The notes under the pieces were generated by a model, which made no database searches, was not told the DNA's origin, and was given only the letters and a program-made list of their open reading frames with translations. Source: Leucaena leucocephala (Eukaryota; Streptophyta; Magnoliopsida; Fabales; Fabaceae). Taken from it: a DNA stretch of 64,000 nt. Below are positions 12,001 through 25,761 of this stretch, in pieces. The stretch's first letter is position 1, and each line of letters starts with the position of its first letter. The stretch lies in contig CM073547.1 of the NCBI GenBank assembly GCA_037074615.1, forward strand, positions 1,178,001 to 1,242,000, read 5' to 3'. The translations under genes were made by a program, and so were the position numbers.

Positions 12001-15000
12001 TCCATTAAATTGTAGTTTTCTCAATGCAGGGATCTTCAAATAGAAAAGTTGCAGCAACAAACATGAATAGAGAGAGCAGTAGGTCCCACTGTGTTTTTAC
12101 ATGTGTGATTGAGAGCAGATGGGAAAAGGACTCTACAACTAACTTTCGTTTTTCAAGGTTAAATCTGGTTGATTTAGCTGGTTCAGAAAGGTAAACAACG
12201 CTTTTTGACTGAATGAATTAGATTTAATTTGACTTTCATATGAGTCAGTACTAATTAAATTTCCATTTACAACATAACAGACAGAAAACTTCTGGTGCTG
12301 ACGGTGAGCGTTTGAAGGAGGCCGCTAATATCAATAAATCATTATCTACCTTGGGGTACTTATTACTACTTAAATACATAAATGCTTGCCATTAATTATA
12401 TTAATTATAATTTATAAATTTATTGGAGCTGTACCACTTTTTAATTAGTATTATTAAGTATTCCCTAAATGTGCTTGCAGTCATGTGATAATGATACTAG
12501 TAGATGTGGCACAAGGAAAAATGAGGCATATTCCTTACAGGGACTCGAAGCTAACATTTCTTCTTCAGGTTAAATACCACGGGTTTCTTTTAAAAATCTT
12601 CATCGTCAGGATTTATAGTCATTAATATTTTTGGCATTAAATATAACCCAGGACTCCCTTGGCGGAAATTCAAAAACAATGATCGTTGCCAATGTCAGCC
12701 CTTCTATCAGGTTTGTACTTTGGTTTGCAATTTTTTTTCATTGAATATTTATAAACTGTCATGAAATGTGATTCACCTTTATTCATTTTTGCAGTTGCGC
12801 TGCTGAAACACTGAATACACTCAAGTTTGCCCAGAGAGCAAAACTTATTCAGAATAATGTGAGCTTTATCCCATACCCAGTCTGAGATTTTTTTCTCTCG
12901 AAAAAAAGGATAGAATCTTATCTCATTGAGATCTATGCATCTCGTGTCATGTAGGCCGTAGTGAATGAAGATTCTACAGGAGATGTCATTGTTCTGCAGC
13001 AACAAATACGACTTTTGAAGGTGGTATCAATTTTTTTTGTAGTACATGTACTTGTGTCAAAGCACATATTCTAACTCATCGGTGGAACTTTTGGGCAGGA
13101 GGAGCTTTCTACTCTCAAACATCAGAATGTCTCCAGGTCCTTGTCATTTGACGTGGCACCTGCCAAAGTTATGAAAGAATCACTGGAAGGCAGCTGCTCA
13201 GAAAATGCATTTGAAGGGGAGCAACGGCGCAGTGATAATATGCTTGATTGCGGATCCAAGGGAATCAGAATGTCCAGCAAACAGGTATAAATGCATCTTC
13301 TTGGTTTATGATTGTTTGATCCAGGTCCAATCTAGTTGTATAATAGAATTCATGCTTCAATCCTCGATGGTCAAACTATTGTTTCTATTTTTTCCTGCCT
13401 TATTCAAGATTGGATGACTTAAAGGCTAGTCATATGTTATTATTCATCACGTGCAATGAATTGCATTTTACATATAAATAAAACATGCCACTATGTTGGC
13501 ATCTTCTTTCGTATGGAATAAGTAACATTTACTGATGTCTGCAACATGAAAGTTAAACCATTGTTATAGCATCACCACGAAAGACAGCACATTTTTGTTT
13601 CTCTTGCATCATCATCCATCATTATTGTTGTGGCTTAGTTGAAATCACTGGAGGCAACTCTTGCTGGTGCTTTGAGAAGAGAGCAGATGGCAGAAACTTC
13701 TATTAAGCAACTAGAAGCGGAAATTGAACAATTAAACCGATTGGTAGTTTTCTTACAAGAACTTGGTGCTTTTAAATTTTAATATTTCCATTGTACCCTT
13801 CACTCGTCTTTTCCTAAATCTCTTTCTTTTTTAGGTTCGTCAAAGAGAGGAAGACACCAGGAGTAGCAAAATGATGCTTAGGTTTCGGGAAGACAAAATT
13901 CGAAGAATGGAATCCCTTCTTGTTGGTTCTATTCCTACAGATGCCTACTTGCAGGAAGAGAATAAAGCATTGTCTGATGAGATTCAGCTTCTTCAGGCCA
14001 AACTTGACAGAAATCCTGAAGTTACACGGTTTGCATTGGAGAATATCAGGCTTCTAGACCAGCTTAGAAGGTGATAATCTCTTTGTTCCCAAGACAATCA
14101 ATAATGCAAAGGTTCTGTCTCGTGGAATTATCTAATAACTGTAACAGGTTTCAAGAGTTCTATGAAGAAGGGGAGAGGGAGATTTTACTTGCGGAATTGT
14201 CCTCTGTGCGGGATCAGGTCTGCGTATTTCTAGAATCTTGTACAAAAATAACTTTTCTTCGGGCTTACTTGTTTGGTAGCTTCTATAAGTGTAAAACTTT
14301 TATTCTGCAGTTGCTTCAATTTCATGAAAGAAACTTGATGCAGATTAATCCGAATTTCAGCCCGCAGCCTCAGGTTAGACTAAAACTAACTGATGCATCA
14401 TTTCTTGTTTCCCATTCCTTTTATATCTCTCATTCCTTTTCTTTTGTCCTTCTAAATGTCACCGGTTCTGCAGAAGGTCCCATGCAGTACGAAAGAAGAC
14501 GATTCTGTCAATCGAGAGGTTTTCATTCAGTTTTTATCATATATTGAACTGTTCTATTTTACTGCACATGCATGACATCTTCCTTTAATGGTTGCAGCTA
14601 AGAAACACTCTCAAAGAGTTAGAGGAATGCAGGCGTAACTTGAGTTCTTGCTTAGAGGAGAACGCAAAACTTAGTAGGTATGGTTTTCTTTCCCCTAAGC
14701 ATTTGGTTGAATCTGTTTAGATTGAGATTCTTATTTTCGCTGTAACTATCCTATTTGTTTATTTTTGTTTTGCATTGCAATATTGCATAACAGGGAAATA
14801 GATTCTCTTCACTCAATAGTGCGCAGCATAAATGCCACACAGGTATTATTATTCAAACTTAAAAGCACTTCTGTGGCGTTGATTTTTACTAGATTATAAC
14901 AATTTGTAAGAGGAGGGGGGATGTGAATGGCGTTCATTAAGGTGTTCGTGGGTGGCGTCCGACTTGATTAGTTGATTTTAGTACCAAGCTACTTTTAAGT

Positions 15001-18000
15001 TTGGGGTCTTGGTATAACCTCATAATTTAGCATTGGATTGAGTTGGACTATTTTTAATTTTATTTTTATTTTTAGTAAGACTCAAAGTAATTCAAGAAAT
15101 TTTGGCCAAAAACAAAGTAACCCAAGAAAAATAATATGATTTTACATTATTAGTTTTTTTAACTTCTGTAATTTCGTCCCAAAAAATTTGCAAAGATTGA
15201 CGTCTCAAGGGAGTGACTCGATCCAATCTATATAGTTTTTTTCGGCCCGGCTCGAAGTGATCAGACCGCCGGGCTAGCTATTCACTTCCGGGGCCCGGAT
15301 ATATTAAACAATGCTATAATGAATTCAACGATTTTTATTGTTGGATGTACAGTACCGTATATTTTCCTGGCTAACCATACGTAAGATGTTCCTAAACTTG
15401 CATGAATTATTGTTTTGTAACCCGCGTTCTGTATGATAAGTTCAGTGTTGGGAGAAATAATGTTGATTATTGTTATTTTTTCAGGATCCTATACAGGGAC
15501 CATCCCATGAAGCTGAGGCGATCCCGCCTAAGATGATGAAGGGCGGAAATGAACCCCCAATAGCTAAACACACAGAAGATATCCTGAATTTGCAGTTGGA
15601 ATTAGATGCACTGAAGATCATTTTGAAAGAGGAGAGATCTTTGCGTGGCTTGATGGAGGAGCAAACAGCATGCTTAAATAAGAATCTTGAAATGGAAAAA
15701 GGCGAACTTTTGGAGACAAGAAAACAGTTGAAGGAAGTGAAAAATGAGCTGAAGGAGACAAAATCTGTTATTGAAGCTTTAGAATCACAGCAAATTTTAT
15801 CATTTGATGAGATGGAAGATATAAAGAACAAAAACAACGATTATATGGAGCTTCTGAGGAAACGGGATCTTGAAATCGTGGCCTTGAAGAACCAACTTGC
15901 TTTCAAAGAACTAAGAAATAATATACCTGCAAAGCATTCGGAGGCAGAAAGCAAATCCTCATTGCAGACAAAACTGAAAAGGATGCATGATTCTCTCGAA
16001 AAAGCCAAGCAACTGAACATGTTATACCAAAGTGATCGTTCATTTCAAATTTCTAATGAAGAAGAGATGGATGAAATCCGTCGGCAGGCTGAGGCTGAAA
16101 CTGCTGAGGCAATTGTCTGTATGCAAGAAGAACTTGCCGCACTCCAACATCAGATACATGACAGTCATATAAAAGAAGTAGAAATGAAGGAGAGGATACT
16201 GCATTTGGAGAGTGAACTGAAGGAGGTGCAGGAAGCATTGTTCACTACAACGAATGACAGGGGACAACTAAGCGAAGAGCTTGAGGTGAGAGATCAAGAA
16301 CTACGATCACTGGTTGAAGAATGTGAACTATTAACCTCCGAGATTGAAGAGATTCTTGCTGATGGATGTGAGGCACTCCTTGATGCCTCTGATCAAGTTG
16401 ACCAGATATGCAATTCATTTCCACAGAAAAGGATCTGGATTTCAGAACAACTCAACATGATGGTAAGAAAAATCTCTGAAAAGGAATTATTAATTGATGA
16501 ACTCAGCAGATGTCTTGAAGACGCAAGCAATAAAAGAAGTGATATGGAGTGTATGCTGAAGTCCTTAAGAAGTGCAGCGCTGGTAATTACTGAAGCCCAC
16601 CAGAAAGAGTGCACTGAGAAAGACAAAGAAATTCACTTACTGACATCACAACTAAATGACAAGATATCCACTGCTACAAAACTAGAGGAGCAGCTAAAAT
16701 TGGCAGAAGAGCATATAAGAAAAGCATCAAATTGTGCAACTGTTGCTTTTGTGATGGTGAATAGATTGTCAGAAGTGAATCTTGGTTGCCTTGATGATCT
16801 AAAGCAAAAGGACCTTTTGCTCAGTGAATTAGCAGAGATTAACCAGACGAAGGATGTCCTTCTCAACGATCAGTCCGCTTCAATTGTACAAGCAGAGAGA
16901 CATATAACAGAATTGCAGAAAAGCTGTAACAAATTGAGGCAGAATCTTTCTGAGGAGCAGGAGCATTCTTGTACATTAGAACAAAGGCTTAAAGGTATTG
17001 AAAACAATGCCATATCAGATACCAGGGAGCAACTTGCGGCATTACAAGAAGGCGTGTACTCAATCAGGTCATCTATGGCCTCATATGTAGAGCATTCTGA
17101 ATGTCTTGATTCTGAAAATTCCTTGGAAGTGGGCACGCAACATTTTGAAGACCACGGTGGAGAAAGGGTAAGCTGACTCTTCTGTTTAGTAGATTGATTA
17201 AAGTTAAGTCACATTTATGTCACTGGCAGCCGTGATTTGTCATGGGTTTTTATTTAATTTATGCTATTTTGGATCCGCTGCAGACAGTTACTGGACCATA
17301 TCAAGAGAATAATTTAGATACAAACTCTGTTGAAGAGTCTATAATTGACCTGGCAGATTGTTCCTTTAATTTTGTGGGAAGTGGAAACGATACAGAAAAC
17401 CAAAAATCCAGAAAGCTTTGCATGGATGGTAATGCAAGAGATGTTACCATTACACTATTGAAAAAGGAAATAGAGCGTGCTCTGGGAAGCTTAAAAGAGG
17501 TGCAAGATGAGATGGCCAGACTCCAGAAAGAGAAAAAGGAGATGTCAATGTCTGAAAAGAAGAGTCAGCAAAGCATCGACTGCCTCACAACTGAACTACT
17601 TGCCCTTCAAGTGGCTATGAGTGACTTTGAAGAACAATCCAAGATCAAAATTGACGCACTGAGTGATAAAGTCAACGAACTAGAAGAAACTCTGAAGGAA
17701 GATGGCAGTCATTGGAATCAAGCAAAAGAGGTAATGCAAACCTAATTCTCAGTGCAAAGCCTCTATCCATCTTTTATTCTCTTCAGTTCAACTAACGAAA
17801 ATCCGGTGTCTGCTTCATATCATCCATTGCAATAATCTACTTGCTTGTCTTATGGTCTTGTACTTTCCTACTTCAACCGGATAGATTAATATTTTCTTTT
17901 AAGGTTGAACGATCAATGCTATCTTTGAACAACTTTCTAAACAATATTCACTCTTATCTTTTTACAGTGCCTTGAACTGGAAGTTGGTGAGGCAAAGATC

Positions 18001-21000
18001 ATTGCCGCTCAGAAAGCTGCAGAGGCTTCTTGTATTCTTGCCAAATTTGAGGAAGCCCAAGAAAAAATGAAAGAAGCGGATATTATGATCAATGAATTGA
18101 TGATAGCTAATGAGTCAATGAAACATGATATAGAAAGACTTGAAGAAACGGACGACATATTAGTCAACGAGAAGGATCTGTTACTCAGAGAGAAAGAGAG
18201 TTTACTATCAGTTATTAATATAAAGAATGAGGAGATAGAAGGCATCGTTGAATCAAATCTGATAGAGACAAAGAATCTACTTGCGGTGCTCGATGATGTC
18301 ATCAAGGAGTTCCAATCCACAGTGAAGGAAAATTTCATCTCCATAAGCTGTGATTTCCAGTGCATCAAGTCTCAGTTTTCATATTCAACAAAGCTACTAC
18401 AATCATGGCTTGAAAAGGTCTGGTCTGAAATTGTTGTTAAGGACTGTACTCTCTCTGTGTTGCATCTCTGTCACGTTGGAATTCTACTTGAAACAGTGAC
18501 CGGGCTGCATACAGAGAATGGTCTGCTTTCATACGGCCTGTGCCAATCTAACTCCCTCATCAGTGACTTGAAAGAGCACAATTCTAAAACAAGAAAAGAA
18601 CTGGAGTTGTTCAGCATACTGAGGAGAAAACTACTTGCTGACATCAAGAACAGTTTTGATCTCATTTCCAGCAAGGAAAAAGAAGCCGGGGAAATGACCA
18701 TAAACTTGAACAGTTTTGAAAAGAAGATGTCAGACCTACAACTCCAGGAAGAAATGATGTTGCAAAGGTCTAAGGAAATGGAATCTCAACTTGCTGAATT
18801 GATGAGAGAACTGGACTTGAGTAATACAGATGTTGTGACATCCCTTTTAGATCAAGAGCAAATACTTGAACAGAAAGTGGAGGTCCTTGAATCTCAAGCT
18901 GAATTTTTCATGGCAAGTTGGTATTGCAAAGACTTTGAGTCACTCATTTTTTCTTCGGAACTAGAAAATCTAGCCTGTCAAATAGCCGATAAAGAGGATG
19001 ACTTGATGATGTGTTCTAATGTGAGTGAGCATTTGAAGAAAGAATTAATTTGTTTCCAGCTAGAAGCAGAGTTTGCAGGACATATTTTGATGGACATGGA
19101 AGTTGAAGTTTCTGCTCTAAAAGGTGAAACTCAACAGAAAGAAGTGGATAAGAAGCACTTACTATCAGAGCTGAACCAGAACGCCTTAAAGATTGCAGAG
19201 ATGGGTGAAGTAAACAAGTCCCTTCAACAACATATAGAGTTTCTGGAAGATGACGCTCGTTCAAATAATGCATTGAAGGTTGAGCTTGGTAAAATCACGG
19301 AAGACAAGAAAAGACTGATGGAAAAGAATCTAGATCTTGAAACTGAATATGATAAGCTAATTGAGAATCTTATCGAGAAGGATGTTGCTTTAACCTTGTT
19401 TGGTAATCAGATTTCTGTTCTCGATCAACAAAACAAAGAATTGCATACAGTTAATCAGATGCTGGAAAATTCGTCTGGCAGACTTCAGAACGAGCTGAAC
19501 ACCAGGAATGAAAAGTTAGATAGACTACACAGCTTGGGGGATGAGAATGAATCACTGAGAAATGAGGTGGAAATTTTAAAGATTGGTAGCGGCTTAGTTC
19601 TTCAATCCTTGGACAAACGAATTTCTGATTTTAAACCAATGTCAAGGTGCCAGGATCTCTTTGATAAGGAAAATTGTTTGCTGCATGATTTTACAAGTTC
19701 TTTAGAGCTTCACATTGACAGCCTACAGACTGAGCTGGAGACAGAAACTACAAAGCTGAGTGATATCCTAGATTCTCAATCTATCACGATTGAAGAATTA
19801 AGCTTTAAATGCCAGGAATTTCAGAACTATGTTGGGAGTGTAAACGAATTGAAGGAAGAAAATGCTTCTTTTCAAAAAAGAACTCAGCTGTATGAGAACA
19901 TCCTGTTGAGTTTGGAAGCTGTCAGATCAGTTGATTTGGTGAAAACTATTGAGATGAAGGTTGGCAGATTATCTGAGACATTGAAAGAAGAAAGTCTAAT
20001 AATGACGGACACTATGATTCGTGGCCTTTGTGAAAATGTGGAGATGGCATCTAAATTCATTAAACAATTTGAATGCTTGGAGATCAATGCTAAAGAACTG
20101 GCAGCAACTAGCTCAACTCTCCAGGCTGAGTTATCCAGAAAGGATGATGTAATTAAAGGGTTACTGTATGACCTGAGCTTGCTGCAGGAATCTGCATCTG
20201 AATGTAAGGATCATAAAGATGAAATTGAGGAAATGGGAGCTACTATAGAAGCATTAGATGGTGGTCTTGCAGTTAAAACAGGTGAGCTTGCTGCTACAGT
20301 TGCTAGCTGTCAAATGTTGGAAGCTCAGTTGCAGGACAAATCAGATATTATTGCAGCTCTTGAATTAAATCTCTCAAGAGAACAGGAGTCTGTGAAATTG
20401 CTAGTCAGTGAAAATTGGGAACTTAAAGATCATATTGAACGTGCATTTACAGCAAAAAAATTGGCAGAAGATGAGCTAACAGAGAAAAGAAAGATAGCGG
20501 AGAGCTTAGAAAATGAAATATCGGAAATGAGCAGTGCTCTTACCCAAATGAATGAACTCGCAGCTGAGGGGGATCGCCTTCAACTGCAGGTGCTTAGCCT
20601 AAAAGAAAAGCTTAAAAAGGCTAAAGCAGAAGTTGAAGAAAGTGAAGCGATGGCTCAAGAAGCTCAGAAGGTAATGATTTATTGATACCCGTGATCTGTA
20701 GTACCACATCTTAAGTAGTCGTTGAATTTATATTCTCAGCAGTTTTGACGCGCGATAACTAAATTTCCATATAAACTGATATAGCAAGCATTTCCATCTA
20801 TTTCCCCTCATTTTCAACTGGCAGCATCTAAATTCTGGACCGAAGTCAGGAATCGTTTTTTCTTTCCCAATTTTTTTTGTTGCCTACACTTAACGATATG
20901 GTAAAAAGGTCAGCATTGTGTAGCATTCAAAGGACCATTTTTCCCTAACTGAAAATTGTTTCGATAACCGCAGATGGCAGAATCAAGAAAGGACTATGCT

Positions 21001-24000
21001 GAGGACAAGGAAGCGGAGGTGAAGCTTTTAGAGCGATCAGTTGAAGAGTTGGAGCGTACTATAAATGTACTAGAAAACAAAGTGAGTTCGTGTTACTTTT
21101 ATAACATCTTCAGGAATCTTTTCTATCTTTTAGGCATCGCAACTCAAAATCCTTTTGTCAGGTTGACATAGTAAAGGGAGAAGCAGAACGACAACGGCTG
21201 CAAAGAGAAGAGCTGGAACTGGAGCTTCATGCTGTCAAGCATCAGATGCAAAACATTAGAAATGCTGATGCTGACATGAGAAGGTTTGGACCAGCTATTC
21301 TACTATTCTCCTTATATTAATCATTCGCTTAGATTCTAAGCCTTGGAGGGCGTATACAGAACTGTGATTATAATTTATGGATGTTTTAAGATATTGCTAT
21401 TTCTTTCCGTCCCGCAGGCTTTTGGATGAAAAAAATAAAAGCCTTGAAGAAGCCGTAGATCACACACAAGTTCTTAAGAGAGATTTGATGGGAAAAGATG
21501 CACAGGTGGGACTTCACACTGACTAATAAGAGCTGTGGTCTGATCTTCTGATGACAGATTACATTTCAAAGTCACGTTGACTAAAATTAGTTCACAAATG
21601 GTTTGATTCGTTCATTTTCCACCTGTTCGTGTGTCTCTTACAGATTGCCCAAATGAAAGCTCATATTTCAGAGTTGAATTTGCATGCTGAAGCACAGGCA
21701 AAAGAGTACAAGCAGAAGGTAAGTTAACTATCCCGATTCTGCCTCGGACTCAAAGGAATCACTCACTAACACAGCCCACAAAATGCTTAAAAAACGGACA
21801 CGTACTAACCACCCTTGTCTAAGCAAAAGACTTCGACACATGGATAAATAATTTTCTGCATTTTCTTAACAATTTGAACATAATTTAAAGCAGTTCAAAG
21901 CACTAGAAGCTATGGCCGAGCAAGTCAAACCTGAAGGGGCCTTATCCACCTATACAAGTACATCTTCATCAAACAAGACCGACAAGAATGCAACCAAATC
22001 TCGAGGTTCAGGTTCGCCTTTTAAATGCATTGGGTTGGGCTTGTCACAACAGATAAAATATGAGAAGGTCGAGGAGCTAGGCGCGGCAAGATTGCGTATT
22101 GAAGAGTTAGAATCCTTAGCAGTATGTCGACAGAAAGAGGTAACCTCTACTTTCTTGTTACAACATGTTCTGCAGTTGAATCTTGGTCGATGTTCTTTAA
22201 CGTGCCGCTTTCTTTTCCTTTTCAGATATTTTCGTTGAATGCTAGACTAGCAGCTGCTGAGAGCATGACCCATGATGTAATTCGAGACTTACTCGGAGTC
22301 AAGTTGGATATGACCACTTACGTGGTAAAAATCGCACGTGTTGTCACATTTTTATTCTCTTCAAAAAGAGAATTTAGAATTTTATTTATTCGATCGTGCT
22401 CATTTTTATTTTTACTTTGTTTATGTAGTCACTATTGGATAATCAGCAAGTGCAGAAGATAACAGAGAAAGCTCAATTTCATGCTTTACATTCTCAAGAG
22501 AAGGTAGCTTCGTTTTAGTAATTCTTGACATATGGTTGAATCGTTGTCCTTCTGACAAGCTGTTAACATGAACTGCAAACTCATTCAGGAAGCGGAGGTT
22601 ATTAAACTAAAGAATCAGCTCAATGAATTTATTGAAGAGAGGCAGGGGTAATCAACTTTCAGATTTCAAATTAGCTTTCCACATGTGCATGTGAATAAAG
22701 TTTTTAAGACTCAAACCTTTGTTTAATAGGTGGTTGCAAGAAGTGGATCGGAAACAAGCTGAATTGGTGGCTGCACAAATTACATTGGAGAAGCTTCGGC
22801 AGCGAGACCAGTCACTGAAAACTGAAAATGAAATTTTAAAGGTAGAACATTCAAAGCCTTTTGAAAACTTTTCCAAAACTTTCACATGCCACAATCTAAT
22901 GTAACAGTGAACTACCTGAACCGAGTAACAAAGAATATAAGCTTGAAAAGAGATGAAGGAGAATGGACACAAGGAATTTATATGGGTTCAGCACTAGGGC
23001 CTACGTTCAAACCCTAATAATAATTAGCTCACTGAGTATTTCACCAACTCTTGCGAGTTTTCAGGAACTGGACACTTGCAACTAAAATACAAACACGAGC
23101 TAGTCTTATTCTCAAACTCAGCCCTCATATATTAGATTGTATTTTTTTTTTGTTATAAATTTTTTAGAAAAGGGTTAAATTCACCCACGATTTAAGGATA
23201 GGGCAAAGTCTCTTTCCTTATATATATAGATTGTATTTGTTGGAGAAGGTTTGGCCAACATTTCTCTTGTGATTTGATGGGCTTAATATCCTAGCCCATG
23301 GCATTGGTGATTGGGGCTGCAGCCCTTCAGAAAGACTTAAGGAAATAGAGTTGTGTCTTGACTAACAATAGCTTTCGGCCAAGTGTTTGTACTTGATCCT
23401 ATAATATCAGAGCGGAGTCATGGGTTCAAATCCTTAGGCGTCCTTGGGGGAGATTGTCGGAGAAGGTTTGACCAATGTCTCAAAGAAAGAGTTGCGTCCT
23501 GATTCATCGCTATAACAATGATAAAACACGTTAACACATTAGAAAAACTATAGAAGTGAGGTTTAGGACATTGTGTGGTTGAAAAGTTCAACAACAAGCT
23601 CATTAACGCATTAGGTACAAGAATTAACATGTTAAATAGAAGTTTGTTAAAGATAGGAATAAACACTGAGAATCGTTATCGTATTAGAGAATAGGAGTTA
23701 ACACATTAAAAAAATTACTGAAGCAAACTTAAACTCTGAATATTTGAAAACTTCAACTCTGAATACTTGATTAATGTGTTGGAGAGACAACGTGTTAATA
23801 AGTTAGAGAGTACTTACTCAATTTTAGACATGAACGATGAGGCAAATCAATTGTAACTGTAACTGTACACATTTCATGCAGATTGAGAATGTGAATAACA
23901 AGAACAAATTACTGGAACTGGAAGAGGAAATCAAGAAGCTGTCTGGTCAACAGAACCTTCAGCAGCGAATTCATCATCATGCTAAGATAAAGGCAAGATT

Positions 24001-25761
24001 TTATTATCACTTTACTCATCTCAAGTTGAAGCATGGGTGTTGTGAGCCTATTGGCAAGATATAGTGTACTGCAGTAATTATTGGGATTCTAGTGAAGGAA
24101 TATTTACATAAAGTTTCAGCTCCATAATGGATTTGCGGCATTTTAAATTTAAGTATTGCCGTGATTATTCGTATTCTGCAAATTTTGTTTGAGAGTAAGA
24201 AAATTGTCGGAAAGGGAAGACTTCGTTGAAGCCTTTTCTTAGTGGGGAGTTTTTCGTTGAGAGGTGAAGGAATGGAGGATTTTTCAAGTAGCCTTTAAGT
24301 CTGCCCTCTCATATTTTGAAGATTTCCCCATATGGTTCCTCTCCCTTCTCTTCCCATTCTCCTTGGTTCCCTTCCTTCTCCTTCAGTGTAACTCCCAAGC
24401 ATCCTTAATGTTGCTGTAAATCAAATGTCTTTGAAATTGATTTGAATCTTTCTTCAAATGATGCAACAGGAGGAAAACAAGCAGTTGAAGATACAGAATG
24501 AAGAACTCGGTACAAAGCTACGAAGATCAGAGATATTCCTTTCGGGTGTCAAAGAGGAACTTTCAAGCCTTCGTGTTTCTGCTGGGATTAAACCCTGTAT
24601 TGATTTTGAGGAGGAGCAACGCTTGATAAAATTTAAGGTTGGGATCTAAAGGAAACTTAATTTACCTTCACTAAATGCAAGTTTCTTATTTTTTATTTTT
24701 TTGTCAACATCACTAAATACAAGTTGAAGTGATTAACAGTTGAGTGAATATGATCCTCAGGGAGTCGAGGAAGAGAAAGTGCTGTTGGCACAACAGTTAC
24801 TGAGATTGTGTACTAATGTTCTAAAGGTGAGTAGAAGTTATTATAAAGAAACAAGTATTTAAATAGTTATTATCAGAAAGACTTTTGTAATTGAAAAATT
24901 ACCAGAAAATATATTATTTTATTAAAAATAAGAGAGAGGAGAGAGAATAGAGGAGGAAGAAAAGTAGGAGAAATAGTGAAAAAAAGAGAAGGGAAATGAT
25001 AGAGGGTATAAGAAAAAGTAAGGGTAAAATATTAATTGAGTAGTCTATAAGGTCTTTTCTTGTTTTAGAAATTAACCTCAATAGTCTATCTAAAATATTA
25101 GTTTTAAATCATAATTTAATCTAAAAGTTTTTTTAGACAAATATGACTATTTATTTTAAAATTTACCTAAATTAAAATTTAAGTTAAAAGCCTTTTTAAA
25201 ATTATTGCTTCTATGAATACCATCCAAGCACAAATTGTTTTAAGTTCTGAAAAATAGGGAAATGCAATAAAATTAACAATGGAAATGAAAATTCTTCAAA
25301 ATTAAAGCAGTTAATTGAAATACGTTAAATTGAATTGAATTGATTAAAATCACAAAATTTCTTCAGGGGAAAGTCCTGAATCACACTCCATGCTTTGTTT
25401 TTCAGGCAGCTGGAATAACAAAACCAGTATCAGATATAAATCCCTCAATTGCTGAAGAGGCCCTTGAGGAGCTCAAGAATAAGATAGCATCTCTGGAATT
25501 GGAAAAACAAGATTTGAAGTATAAGGTATGCTTAGGATTCATATATACATATTACCTATTTGTAGATCTAACTACGGAACATTGGAAAAGAATTAACACT
25601 TAGAATGCTAACTCTTTTGACAGAATAAAATTATAAACGAAAGGATCAGATTATCTGAACTCATGCCACAAACCTTATCATTGAACTCCAGAACTGATGA
25701 GAACCGTGTAACTCCCCCAAGGGTATCCCAATCTCCATTTCTTTCCAGTTTTGATCGATGA
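9062..25761 (+). CDS. KIN-12 class phragmoplast kinesin (POK2/KIN-12D-like), 37 exons, 3000 aa
   Basis: This is a plus-end-directed-type microtubule motor of the plant KIN-12 class, whose POK members act at the preprophase band/cortical division site and phragmoplast. Exons: 9062-9730, 10333-10488, 10575-10658, 11346-11465, 11600-11713, 11792-11884, 12030-12190, 12281-12355, 12481-12568, 12652-12710, 12795-12858, 12955-13020, 13099-13284, 13639-13743, 13835-14070, 14148-14217, 14311-14373, 14474-14518, 14598-14677, 14794-14842, 15485-17167, 17284-17730, 17968-20670, 20974-21081, 21162-21283, 21418-21505, 21644-21718, 21894-22139, 22226-22324, 22429-22503, 22589-22647, 22730-22841, 23882-23992, 24470-24637, 24761-24826, 25406-25525, 25624-25761. 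They sum to 9003 nt with no internal stop. A disordered N-terminus (1-220) precedes the motor (about 222-561), with P-loop GQTGSGKT (about 302-308), switch I SSRSH (about 428-432) and switch II DLAGSE (about 460-465). A very long Glu/Lys/Leu coiled coil follows. The length favours KIN-12D over the shorter KIN-12C. An in-frame ATG at 9002 is an alternative start; 9062 begins the conserved-looking MLKDFKFLRR. One donor is GC (23993). Confidence 0.95.
9862..10137. repeat. two-copy tandem duplication in kinesin intron 1, period 141 bp
   Basis: AAGCTTGAATTTTTTTAAAC begins at 9862 and again at about 10003. Each copy ends near CCCTCCGTGTA or TCCTCCGTGTA. The copies differ at several positions and lie wholly within the first intron. 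Confidence 0.9.
14880..15330. repeat. repeat-like insertion in kinesin intron 20
   Basis: Intron 20 (14843-15484) is one of the gene's longer introns. It contains a GC-rich patch at 15240-15300 (GGCCCGGCTCG, GACCGCCGGGC) next to A/T-rich sequence, unlike the neighbouring short introns. This looks like transposon debris, but no terminal repeats or target duplication were identified. Confidence 0.3.
23238..23530 (+). mobile_element. degenerate TRIM-like retroelement in kinesin intron 32
   Basis: A direct repeat, TGTTGGAGAAGGTTTG at 23238 and TGTCGGAGAAGGTTTG at 23455, behaves like two LTR starts. Between them are TATCAGAGC (23405-23413), the core of the initiator-tRNA-Met primer-binding site of plant LTR elements, and a purine tract TTGGGGGAGA just before the second repeat. 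The internal region is only about 50 bp with no coding capacity, as in terminal-repeat retrotransposons in miniature. The second LTR looks internally deleted. The element has the same orientation as the gene and lies within a 1040-bp intron (22842-23881). Confidence 0.5.
24925..25012 (+). repeat. polypurine tract in kinesin intron 35
   Basis: A stretch of nearly 90 bp is almost entirely A and G (GAGAGAGGAGAGAGAA-type sequence with few interruptions). It lies in the intron between 24827 and 25405. Such tracts can form triplex structures; no function is shown. Confidence 0.6.

Noticed and set aside
15481..20087. Many minus-strand frames of 60-119 codons opposite the large kinesin exons
   Set aside because: They are shadows of the coiled-coil coding sequence, rich in Ser/Leu/Phe from antisense Glu/Lys codons.
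23420..23440. GGTTCAAATCC resembling a tRNA B box, suggesting a SINE
   Set aside because: No A box at proper spacing. The adjacent TATCAGAGC and flanking direct repeats fit an LTR primer-binding region better.
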